Assembly: GCA_947311535.1 (NCBI GenBank)
Contig: CAMZLP010000011.1
Coordinates: forward strand, 19,076 to 83,075
Reading direction: 5' to 3'
Source of the DNA: an uncultured Deinococcota bacterium
GTDB taxonomy: Bacteria; Deinococcota; Deinococci; Deinococcales; Trueperaceae
DNA: 64,000 bases
A program made the translations under genes and the position numbers. The notes beneath the pieces are model-generated. The model saw nothing but the letters and a program-made list of their open reading frames with translations, did no database searches and was not told the DNA's origin. The stretch's first letter is position 1. Each line of letters begins with the position of its first letter. Of the stretch, positions 1 through 6,537 are shown piece by piece.

Positions 1-94
1 CAATAGGAGTTGGTAGTTTTATAAAACGCTCATTGATATAAGCAAAAATTGCGGTAATAGTTAAAATAATAGCTAAAATTTCGAATACATTCAC
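1..94 (-). CDS. Partial CPA1-type cation:proton antiporter, N-terminus only
   Basis: Only the first 31 codons are inside the window; the gene runs off the left edge. The conceptual peptide begins with a GTG at 94 and reads as a hydrophobic first helix followed by INERFIKLPTPI. A first helix ending in a short arginine/lysine stretch and 'LPTxIG' is how NhaP/CPA1 Na+/H+ antiporters begin, so this is the likely family. No Shine-Dalgarno sequence is visible and no other in-frame ATG is near. The family call rests on a short stretch and could be wrong; that it is a real membrane-protein start is more secure. Confidence 0.5.
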   Translation of the reverse strand, partial: MNVFEILAIILTITAIFAYINERFIKLPTPI

Positions 95-99
95 GCTAA

Positions 100-574
100 T
101 CAGTTTATAGTGAATTTGGCCAGTTTGTTTGATAATTTATTACAAGCATTGTGGATTTACTCTTTGTATCAATATTTGAGAGTTAGGGAAAAGTCGTATG
201 AGTTCTACATTAGCTATTTTGAAAGATTTCAAAATTCCTGCTTTAGCACAGATGAAAGCAACGGTATAGACAGATTTTAACGTCAATTGTAACAATACTA
301 TTGCTGAGAATTCTTATAGTTTTCAAGATAGTCATACAAATTTTCCAGTCGTCTCCAATATTTTGACTAGCTTTTAAAGATGATAAAATTAGTTTTCTAT
401 AATTCAGCTTTTGATTAGCCAAAGATAGTAATTAAGAGTTGAGCTACAGCCTCTCTGCTTATCAGTTCTATTTTTAAATTTCATGCCTTATGAGAGCTAT
501 TAAATTAACCGCATTTTTGTGAAAACAGACAACCTCTAATAATTTTAAAACTGGCCATTTCTGTCAGTTTATAG
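100..574. mobile_element. Possible small insertion-element or MITE remnant with 11-bp flanking repeats
   Basis: The 11-mer TCAGTTTATAG occurs exactly at 100-110 and again at 564-574 in direct orientation, like a target-site duplication. Inside it, TGGCCAGTTT at 117-126 is the exact inverse of AAACTGGCCA at 548-557. Each inverted repeat sits 6 nt inside its flanking repeat, so the layout is symmetric. The interior, about 450 bp, has no intact transposase. Chance is not excluded for repeats this short. Confidence 0.35.
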
Positions 575-585
575 CGGTTTAGATA

Positions 586-591
586 TATAAT
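586..591 (+). promoter_or_regulatory. Leaderless promoter -10 box of rnhB
   Basis: TATAAT is followed by exactly 7 nt and then the GTG start of rnhB at 599. No Shine-Dalgarno sequence lies between them. Transcription would begin at or next to the start codon, giving a leaderless mRNA. The same layout recurs at five other genes in the window. No clear -35 box is seen. Confidence 0.6.
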
Positions 592-598
592 TAAAACC

Positions 599-1210
599 GT
601 GAAACCTGATTGGTCTTTAGAGGATATTTTAATTCAACAAGGCTATAAAAGTATTGCCGGTATCGACGAAGCCGGCCGCGGAGCTTTGGCTGGTTCTGTT
701 GTTGTTGGAGTAGTGAGTTTGCCAAGGGCAGACTATGCTTTTAGAGATTCAAAGACTTTGTCATTTTTACAACGCCAAAAGATGGCCAAAGAAATTAAAG
801 AAGTTGCAATTAATTGGGCAATTGGCTGTGCCAGTGCCAAAGAAGTTGATAAATTAAATGTTTTAGCTGCAACTCATTTGGCTGCTAAGCGAGCCTTGAA
901 AGAGTTTAGCCAAAGTATTTGCTTGGATGCAGTTGTTACGGATTATTTAAAACTAATTAGCCCGCTTGAGGTTTTAGCACCAGCAAGGGCTGATAGCCAA
1001 AGCTTTCAGGTTGCAGCAGCTAGTATATTAGCCAAGGATTTTCGTGACAATGAAATGATTAGTTTAGCTAAAGACTATCCTGAATATGGCTTTGAAAAAA
1101 ATAAAGGCTATGGCTCTTTGGAGCACAGGCAAGCTTTGGCCAAATATGGCCCAACCAAGATTCATCGCTACAGCTTTAAACCAGTTAGCCAAGTAGCATT
1201 GTTTTTGTAA
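599..1210 (+). CDS. rnhB: Ribonuclease HII
   Basis: A 203-residue protein of normal length for RNase HII, which cleaves the RNA strand of RNA-DNA hybrids and removes single ribonucleotides misincorporated in DNA. The catalytic acids are visible: D23 and E24 in the IDEAGRG motif, D115 in VVTDYLKL and D132 before the AAASILAKDFRD helix. The DSK motif sits at residues 50-52 and the C-terminus has the typical YGSLEHRQALAKYGPTKIHR block. GTG is chosen as the start because it lies 7 nt after a TATAAT box and leaves the usual short N-terminus. It is transcribed alone; ricT follows after 93 bp with its own Shine-Dalgarno site. Confidence 0.95.
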   Translation: MKPDWSLEDILIQQGYKSIAGIDEAGRGALAGSVVVGVVSLPRADYAFRDSKTLSFLQRQKMAKEIKEVAINWAIGCASAKEVDKLNVLAATHLAAKRALKEFSQSICLDAVVTDYLKLISPLEVLAPARADSQSFQVAAASILAKDFRDNEMISLAKDYPEYGFEKNKGYGSLEHRQALAKYGPTKIHRYSFKPVSQVALFL

Positions 1211-1303
1211 ACGAGAAATCTACTAAGCAAGCCAAAATAATTATTCATGATAGGCTTTTAATTGATGTTGAACTATATAACCTTGATATTTATGGAGTAA
1301 AGA

Positions 1304-2128
1304 ATGAATGAAGCGATAGCTGTAAAATTTGATAATGGACCAAGCCTACACTATATAGAAATCTCAGGAGAATTGCCTGTAGTTGGAAGTAAAATAATAG
1401 TTGATAATCGTCGCGGCTTAGAATTGGCAATTGTACGAGCAAGAGTCACAGAATATGGGGATATTGATGGTAGCTTTGTACGTTTGGCAACAAATGAAGA
1501 TATTGAAGCTTATGAAGAAAACAAAAAACTTGCTGAAGATTTAAAATGGTATCTAAAGGCTAAGGCTCGAGGCTATAGTGAAGCAATTAAAATAGTCAGC
1601 TTAGAATTTAATTTAGACCAGTCTTTATTAACTGTCAATTATACTAGTAAAGGCCGTGTTCCTTATGGTGCTTATGCTAAAGAGTTAAAGCGTTTTACGG
1701 ATACCAGAATTGATTTTGTACATATTGGCCCACGTGATCAAACCAGAATATTAGGAACCTTAGGAGTTTGTGGGTCAGGAGCTTGTAGCAATACTTGGAT
1801 GCAAGGCTTTAATGCAGTGAGTATTAGGCTAGCTCGTGATCAACAGTTGCCCCTTAACCTAGAAAAAATTACTGGTAACTGTGGTCGTTTGATGTGCTGC
1901 TTACAATTTGAGCACCCCATGTACGAGGAGCTTTTAAAAGATATGCCTCGTAAAGGCAGCTCTGTTTGCCACAGTGATGGTAATTGCGGAGTAGTTAGTA
2001 AATTATTCCCATTAAAACAAACTGTAGAAATGCGTTCAAAAGGCAAGAGCTTTGAGTACCCAGTTGATGAATTGAAAAGGGTTAGTAATAGACCTAGCCA
2101 AGGAAATAACGAGCCTGAAAATAACTAG
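1304..2128 (+). CDS. ricT: PSP1-domain protein, RicT/YaaT family
   Basis: A 274-residue protein with the PSP1 C-terminal domain. Characteristic stretches are FTDTRIDFVHIGPRDQTRILG, the cysteine cluster CGSGACS, and NCGRLMCCLQFEH, followed by CHSDGNCG. In Bacillus, RicT (YaaT) works with RicA and RicF in an iron-sulfur complex that affects RNase Y and phosphorelay output; whether that role holds here is unknown. A GGAG Shine-Dalgarno site precedes ATG 1304. The gene converges on holB and the two TAG stop codons share the four bases CTAG at 2125-2128. In Bacillus the two genes are neighbours but co-directional, so the association is conserved with changed orientation. The acidic tail (NEPENN) is not conserved. 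Confidence 0.88.
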   Translation: MNEAIAVKFDNGPSLHYIEISGELPVVGSKIIVDNRRGLELAIVRARVTEYGDIDGSFVRLATNEDIEAYEENKKLAEDLKWYLKAKARGYSEAIKIVSLEFNLDQSLLTVNYTSKGRVPYGAYAKELKRFTDTRIDFVHIGPRDQTRILGTLGVCGSGACSNTWMQGFNAVSIRLARDQQLPLNLEKITGNCGRLMCCLQFEHPMYEELLKDMPRKGSSVCHSDGNCGVVSKLFPLKQTVEMRSKGKSFEYPVDELKRVSNRPSQGNNEPENN

Positions 2129-3006
2129 CTTGCCTTAAAAATTTGCCTTAAATTTAAACTTAAGAGTTGTATAGAGATACGGCTCGAGCCGTATCGAGCC
2201 AAAGATTCTTCAAAACGTTCTAAAGCTAAGTTTGCTCTTTGGTAGTATTGGGGGTAGTCTTTAGCGAGCTTTGCCAAAAATAATTCTGATAAATCAAAAT
2301 CGCTTTCTTCTAACCAGTGCTTTTCTAAAACATCAGCATTTTCTAAAGCTATTTCTAAAGAATTATTTATATTCTCTAAATAGTTATCAATTAATTGATA
2401 AGCTTGCTTAAACTCTTCGGGCTTAGCTTGGCTTAAATTATAATCACCAATTCTTGCCAAACGCGCCAAAGGGTGGTTGCTATCAGGAAATGAATTAGTG
2501 CCAAAGCGAATAACACTAGTCCGTGATGCAATTGTAGCCAAAAGGGCTTGGGCAGAAGGGGCTATTAAGATAATCTTGGTTTTTAATGGTGGCTCTTCTA
2601 AAAATTTTAAAAAAGCATTTGCGGCAGAAACAGTCATTTGTTCGGCAGAAACGATAACGGCAACTCGATAATTATAAACAGGGCTAGTTTCTAGCCATTG
2701 GCTAAGAGCTTGCTCATCGGAATCTCTTTTAACTAATTGAGAAATCTTTATTTCAGGTTTGCGGCTTGTTTTGCCAGTGGATGTTTTTATATTTGGCTTA
2801 ATTACAAAATAGTCGGGGTGGGTATTAGCATCTATTTGTTTGCAGCTTGAGCAATTATTACATGTGTCAGTTGATCTATTTTGGCAATTTAGCCACTTGG
2901 CATACCACTTGGCAGTAGCTTGTCTACCAACCCGATTTGGACCGGTAAAAACCAAGCTTTGTTTGTCAAGAGATTTTAAAAGCTCTTTTTGTTCTTTAGC
3001 GACCAT
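2125..3006 (-). CDS. holB: DNA polymerase III subunit delta' (clamp loader)
   Basis: A 293-residue AAA+ clamp-loader subunit that helps load the beta clamp on DNA. The N-terminal domain has a P-loop-like segment, TGPNRVGRQAT, lacking the usual lysine, as expected of a delta' subunit that does not hydrolyse ATP. A zinc-binding cluster follows: C41, C49, C52 and C55. The block MTVSAANAFLKFLEEPP is the delta'/gamma family signature, and IASRTSVIRF corresponds to the SRC/sensor region. The C-terminal helical domain is divergent and short. The start overlaps the end of the upstream metallophosphatase gene by 11 bp, indicating co-transcription. A 20-bp perfect palindrome built on GGCTCGAGCC lies near the 3' end. 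Confidence 0.9.
   Translation of the reverse strand: MVAKEQKELLKSLDKQSLVFTGPNRVGRQATAKWYAKWLNCQNRSTDTCNNCSSCKQIDANTHPDYFVIKPNIKTSTGKTSRKPEIKISQLVKRDSDEQALSQWLETSPVYNYRVAVIVSAEQMTVSAANAFLKFLEEPPLKTKIILIAPSAQALLATIASRTSVIRFGTNSFPDSNHPLARLARIGDYNLSQAKPEEFKQAYQLIDNYLENINNSLEIALENADVLEKHWLEESDFDLSELFLAKLAKDYPQYYQRANLALERFEESLARYGSSRISIQLLSLNLRQIFKAS
2176..2195. repeat. 20-bp perfect palindrome inside holB
   Basis: GATACGGCTCGAGCCGTATC is its own reverse complement over all 20 bases. Its core is the GGCTCGAGCC form of the motif iterated through the window, and this is the longest version seen. It is in coding sequence, in the part of holB encoding the YGSSRIS stretch near the C-terminus. A partial copy of the core (TATCGAGCC) follows immediately. 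Confidence 0.9.
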
Positions 3007-3760
3007 TACTCAATCTTCTGGCTAACTGCTCAGGATAATCCAATTCATAAATGTATCTTTGTTGAGCCAATAAATCATATTCTACTCGGTACTGTTCTAT
3101 AACTCTTTTATCTTCATCTAAAATAGCGTAGCTAGCTAATGGTATGCCGTCACGCGGTTGCCCAACTGAGCCAGGATTAAATATCACTGTCGCATTTGGG
3201 GGCACACGGTAGATGCTTTTATGAGCTTTTAAGCTCATGGTTCGCCAAATATTCCCCCGAGCAGTTTTAATTGACATATAAACCTTGGGAATATGAGTGT
3301 GTCCAATTAGCAAAAGGTTTTTTTCCATCAGAGGTGCGTTTTCTTTGGCAATTTTTAAGCTGTCTATATATTCCCATTTTCTTTGCAAGGAGGCATGGGT
3401 AACTTGCCAATAAGAGTCTTTTTCTATATAGCTATTTTTGAAAGTTTTTAAGTAGGCTAAATTTTCTGTCGAAATTTGCTCAAAATGCCGTTTAGCTACA
3501 TCAACTGCAATGCTGCTTGATTTTATATTTGAAAGTTTGTTTTGCTCAGCTTTAAAAACTAAGTCCTCGTGGTTTCCTACAACACAAACTCGCGGATTCA
3601 TTTCTTTAATGGTATTTATTATTACCTCGGGATGAGTATTGTAACCAACTAGGTCGCCAAGTGATATTAAACTATCAAAACGTTTGGCACTGGCGTGCTT
3701 TAATACTGCCTCTAGGGCTAGGTAGTTGGCATGAATATCACTAAGAATTAAATAACGCAT
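2996..3760 (-). CDS. Metallophosphoesterase, YfcE/MJ0936-like
   Basis: A 254-residue calcineurin-type phosphoesterase. All metal-binding motifs are visible in order: D8-x-H10 in ILSDIHAN, GDLVGY with D36, GNHED with N63 and H64, then VTHASL, LLIGHTH and the closing FNPGSVGQPRDG. The substrate cannot be read from the sequence; relatives act on cyclic nucleotides, phosphodiesters or small phosphomonoesters. ATG 3760 is chosen because the protein then begins directly at the first beta strand (MRYLILSD). A longer in-frame start at 3820 would add 20 unlikely residues and run into the divergent gene's promoter. It is first in a two-gene unit with holB and is divergent from the PEGA gene with only 44 bp between. 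Confidence 0.9.
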   Translation of the reverse strand: MRYLILSDIHANYLALEAVLKHASAKRFDSLISLGDLVGYNTHPEVIINTIKEMNPRVCVVGNHEDLVFKAEQNKLSNIKSSSIAVDVAKRHFEQISTENLAYLKTFKNSYIEKDSYWQVTHASLQRKWEYIDSLKIAKENAPLMEKNLLLIGHTHIPKVYMSIKTARGNIWRTMSLKAHKSIYRVPPNATVIFNPGSVGQPRDGIPLASYAILDEDKRVIEQYRVEYDLLAQQRYIYELDYPEQLARRLSNGR

Positions 3761-3792
3761 TATACAATAGCTATAATAACCTGTTTTTTGCA

Positions 3793-3798
3793 TATACT
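3793..3798 (+). promoter_or_regulatory. Leaderless promoter -10 box of the PEGA-domain gene
   Basis: TATACT is followed by 6 nt and then an in-frame GTG at 3805. There is no Shine-Dalgarno sequence. The spacing selects GTG 3805 over the upstream in-frame GTG at 3799, which would lie upstream of or at the predicted transcription start. Confidence 0.55.
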
Positions 3799-3804
3799 GT
3801 GGTT

Positions 3805-4902
3805 GTGTGCTTGAAGTCAATTCTAACTAGCTTTATTATTTTATTGTTTAGTTTTTCGTTTGCTCAAATTGTTATCCCGGATTTTGCAAAAAGAGGAGAT
3901 ATCCCAGAACCCCTATATCAGGAATTTATGAGTAATTTTAGGCTGGCAGTTGCACAAAAGACAAGAACTGCTGTGACTGTAGGAGAATTTGTTAGTGCTG
4001 GTATGGCCTCGAGCTTGGACCCAAAATTTACCAAAATAATTGCTAAAAATGAAGGTGCTCAGTATGCACTATCCGGAGAGATAAGACAAATTTATGGTGA
4101 CCCCTATTCTATTTCGATGCTGATAGCCGAGGTAGATTCAAATAGGCATTCTGATATTATCACTAGGCAATTTGTTGCTGACAGCATAAATCTTTTGGTG
4201 GATCTATTAGCCAACGAAATTTCTCAATTTGTAGATCCTATTAATGCTCTGGCTGCTGGCAATGCTGGTATTTATATTTCTAGTGAACCTGTTGGGGCAA
4301 AAGTTTATATTGATGGTGTAGAAATAGGTCTTAGCCCACTGGTAGATGTGCTTATGCTCGAGCCTAAAACTTATATTATAGAGCTGCGTAAACAGGGCTA
4401 TTTAGCTGAAAAAAGGCAAGTAGATTTAAAAAATGGAATTACAGAATTATTAAATTTGGAACTCACGGCCATAAATGGTGGCACAATTCAAGTAGATAGC
4501 CAGCCTAGCGCTAAAATAGTTTTAGATGGCCATGATATTGGTTTTAGCCCCTATAGCTTTCAGGCTTTGCCAGGAGAACACAGCTTAGAGCTAGTTAGGC
4601 TTGGTTTTGAATTTGTAGCCTTGCCTGTTTCTGTACGAGAATTTAGAGTGACAATTATTGAGCAGAAGCTAAAGCCAATTAGTAAATTTATGATATTTTG
4701 GGATTTGCTTGATAAGCAGTTAGTTTACTTTGATGGTAAATTGCAGATTAAACCGTTTTTGCTCGAGCCTAGCGTGGGTATACACCAAATAGAGATTAGG
4801 CGCGAGGGGAAATCTAGCACGTTTGAGATTGATTTAGCGGTAGCAGGAGTTTATTATTTAGACTTTGCCAAGCAAACTGCATCAATTTATAATTTTGATT
4901 AA
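3805..4902 (+). CDS. Exported protein with two PEGA domains
   Basis: A 365-residue protein with a signal peptide at its N-terminus (KSILTSFIILLFSFSFAQ), so it is secreted or periplasmic. Residues from about 20 to 150 resemble the assembly domain often found before PEGA repeats, with 'VIPDFAKRGDIPEPLYQEF' at the start. Two PEGA repeats follow: one begins IYISSEPVGAKVYIDGVEIG and ends before LNLEL, the next begins IQVDSQPSAKIVLDGHDIG. PEGA domains are small beta-sandwich modules common in surface and periplasmic proteins; partners are unknown. Start choice: GTG 3805 fits the leaderless promoter, TTG 3811 gives nearly the same signal peptide. Two CTCGAG sites fall in this gene encoding Leu-Glu. 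Function is not assigned. Confidence 0.85.
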   Translation: MCLKSILTSFIILLFSFSFAQIVIPDFAKRGDIPEPLYQEFMSNFRLAVAQKTRTAVTVGEFVSAGMASSLDPKFTKIIAKNEGAQYALSGEIRQIYGDPYSISMLIAEVDSNRHSDIITRQFVADSINLLVDLLANEISQFVDPINALAAGNAGIYISSEPVGAKVYIDGVEIGLSPLVDVLMLEPKTYIIELRKQGYLAEKRQVDLKNGITELLNLELTAINGGTIQVDSQPSAKIVLDGHDIGFSPYSFQALPGEHSLELVRLGFEFVALPVSVREFRVTIIEQKLKPISKFMIFWDLLDKQLVYFDGKLQIKPFLLEPSVGIHQIEIRREGKSSTFEIDLAVAGVYYLDFAKQTASIYNFD

Positions 4903-4921
4903 TACCTGAGTCATAATATTT

Positions 4922-5515
4922 TTAGCTTGTAGTTTTTTTACTAAGTTCTTGCATTAAACCAGGAATATGTTTATAAAAAACTACTACAAACATAATAGTA
5001 GTACTAATAAAAAGCTTGAGAAATATAGGCTCTTGTTTTATTAAAAATAAGCTTAAGACCATTATTGGATAGCTAGACATTGCAATTACAGCAGCCAAAT
5101 TAGGTTTTTTCTTAATGATTAAGCTAAAAAATATTACGGCAGATAAAACTAGCAAAGCACCTTTAGGGTCTAAGGCTAATAAAACCCCAAAAGAGCTAGA
5201 TAAAGCTTTACCACCTCTAAAGCCAACATAGACAGAGAAAGCATGACCTAAGGTTACGGCAATTGCAGCCAGATAGACGGTATCACCCTCTGCTATTAAG
5301 GCTGCTAGCTTTACAGCCAAATAGCCTTTGGCTATGTCAATTACTAGTACAGCAATTCCGCTTGCAATGCCAAGATTTCTAAAAGTATTCATTGCTCCCA
5401 TGTTGCCAGAGCCTAATTCAAAGATGTTTTTACCTTGCAGCTTGGCAAGTATATAAGCGCTTGGTAATGCCGAGATTAAATAGGCTAGTAAAATTGCCAA
5501 GCTATTATCCAGCAT
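4922..5515 (-). CDS. plsY: Glycerol-3-phosphate acyltransferase PlsY
   Basis: A 197-residue integral membrane enzyme that transfers the acyl group from acyl-phosphate to glycerol 3-phosphate, the first step of phospholipid synthesis. The family motifs are present: GSGNMGAMN at 35-43 and GHAFSVYVGFRGGK at 90-103, with several hydrophobic helices between them. Length is typical. Its ATG overlaps the stop of recO by one base (5515), so it is translationally coupled to recO. The unit cupin-recO-plsY continues downstream of topA on the minus strand. Confidence 0.95.
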   Translation of the reverse strand: MLDNSLAILLAYLISALPSAYILAKLQGKNIFELGSGNMGAMNTFRNLGIASGIAVLVIDIAKGYLAVKLAALIAEGDTVYLAAIAVTLGHAFSVYVGFRGGKALSSSFGVLLALDPKGALLVLSAVIFFSLIIKKKPNLAAVIAMSSYPIMVLSLFLIKQEPIFLKLFISTTIMFVVVFYKHIPGLMQELSKKTTS

Positions 5516-6234
5516 TAAATCATTGTTTCTAAGCTTGCTAAGCTTTTTATTTCATTGATGTGATAGCTGCTATAATTTTTTAATAATTTCCAATGTTCTT
5601 TTGAGTTTAATAGCTTATGCTCGAGCATAGCCCTAATAGTTGTTTTATGAATTGTTTGCAAATATTCTAAGACCTCATTTGAAATATAAACTCCAGAATT
5701 GCAACTAGTACAAGTAATTCCACCAGTATTTAGGTTAAACCTATTGCTAAGCTCATTTTTATTACAAATCGAGCAGTGTTCTAATCTTGGTGCAAGCCCA
5801 GCTTGTTGAATTATTTTCCAAGCATAGATTATAGTTATTTTCTCAGCATCTGCAAATTCACTCAAACCCTTTAAACCGCTCGCTAAATAGCTATAAATCT
5901 TAGGCTCGCTTAAATCGTTTTGGCTTAGCTTATCAACCATTTCAGCCAGTATATGGGCATAAGGATATATCTCTGGCAAAGTCAATTTCTCTAGCGAGCC
6001 ATTTAATTGCACTTGGGTGAGTACTGCTAAAGAATTAGCATCTTTTTGATAGTATTGCACGGTAATATCATTAAACAAACTCATTCTGGCAATATTACCA
6101 CCTAGCTTTTTACCTTTTTTTGCTATGGCCCGCAACTTTCCAGTTTGGTTAAAGAGGCTTATTAACAAGTCACCATTAGGCAGTGAATTTCTATGAATAA
6201 TTATCCCACTAGCAAGTTTATATCTTTCAGCCAT
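5515..6234 (-). CDS. recO: DNA repair protein RecO
   Basis: A 239-residue RecO, which anneals single-stranded DNA and helps load RecA in the RecFOR pathway. The N-terminal OB-fold is recognised from GIIIHRNSLPNGDLLISLFNQTGKLRAIAKKGKK. The middle is helical (YPYAHILAEMVDKL). The C-terminal part keeps a four-cysteine zinc site: CSIC followed by CTSC after the segment GGIT. Length matches the family. It lies 15 bp after a small cupin-like gene and overlaps plsY by one base. Confidence 0.92.
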   Translation of the reverse strand: MAERYKLASGIIIHRNSLPNGDLLISLFNQTGKLRAIAKKGKKLGGNIARMSLFNDITVQYYQKDANSLAVLTQVQLNGSLEKLTLPEIYPYAHILAEMVDKLSQNDLSEPKIYSYLASGLKGLSEFADAEKITIIYAWKIIQQAGLAPRLEHCSICNKNELSNRFNLNTGGITCTSCNSGVYISNEVLEYLQTIHKTTIRAMLEHKLLNSKEHWKLLKNYSSYHINEIKSLASLETMI

Positions 6235-6249
6235 AGCTTATTTTAACTC

Positions 6250-6531
6250 TTAGCTTAAGCTTGTGCTTAAAACAACAGTTTCTTGCAAAGGTTGGTAGCT
6301 AATACGCATATCGGTTTTGAGCTCTATACTATCTCCAAGTTTCAATATTTTAAAATCACCAGATTCAAAATCTATTATTAACTCTCCCTCTATTACTAAA
6401 AGCCAAATACTTTCTTTTAGCTTTCTTAAGGGGCTAGGCTCGAGCTTAGTCACAGTTATATTAGTATTAGCGATGTTAGTACTTTTTACAGATTTGGCTA
6501 AACTGAGTACGTTAATAGTTGAGATAGGCAT
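6250..6531 (-). CDS. Small cupin-like protein
   Basis: A 93-residue protein whose C-terminal half reads as a minimal cupin barrel: IWLLVIEGELIIDF, a G-D turn, then FKILKLGDSIEL. The usual cupin histidines are not present, so metal binding and catalysis are doubtful. It fits tightly between topA (6 bp upstream) and recO (15 bp downstream) on the same strand, which supports it as a real gene. A GGCTCGAGCT site encodes Leu-Glu in it. The function is unknown. An opposing ORF over the same bases is less convincing because it breaks the operon. Confidence 0.7.
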   Translation of the reverse strand: MPISTINVLSLAKSVKSTNIANTNITVTKLEPSPLRKLKESIWLLVIEGELIIDFESGDFKILKLGDSIELKTDMRISYQPLQETVVLSTSLS

Positions 6532-6537
6532 AATCGA

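Larger units (their letters stand above)
95..598. other. 504-bp stretch without an intact gene
   Basis: No ORF of useful length is present in any frame. The best fragment is a 23-codon plus-strand ORF from ATG 198 that I do not recognise. The stretch carries an 11-bp direct repeat enclosing a 10-bp inverted repeat, listed separately as a possible insertion-element remnant. The rnhB promoter lies at its right end. Confidence 0.6.

Noticed and set aside
198..269. Short ORF beginning MSSTLAILKDF
   Set aside because: Only 23 codons, with no recognisable family; kept only as part of the possible mobile-element remnant.
3761..3820. N-terminal extension of the metallophosphatase
   Set aside because: The first beta strand with the DxH motif begins directly at ATG 3760; the extra 20 residues lack family similarity and cross the divergent promoter.
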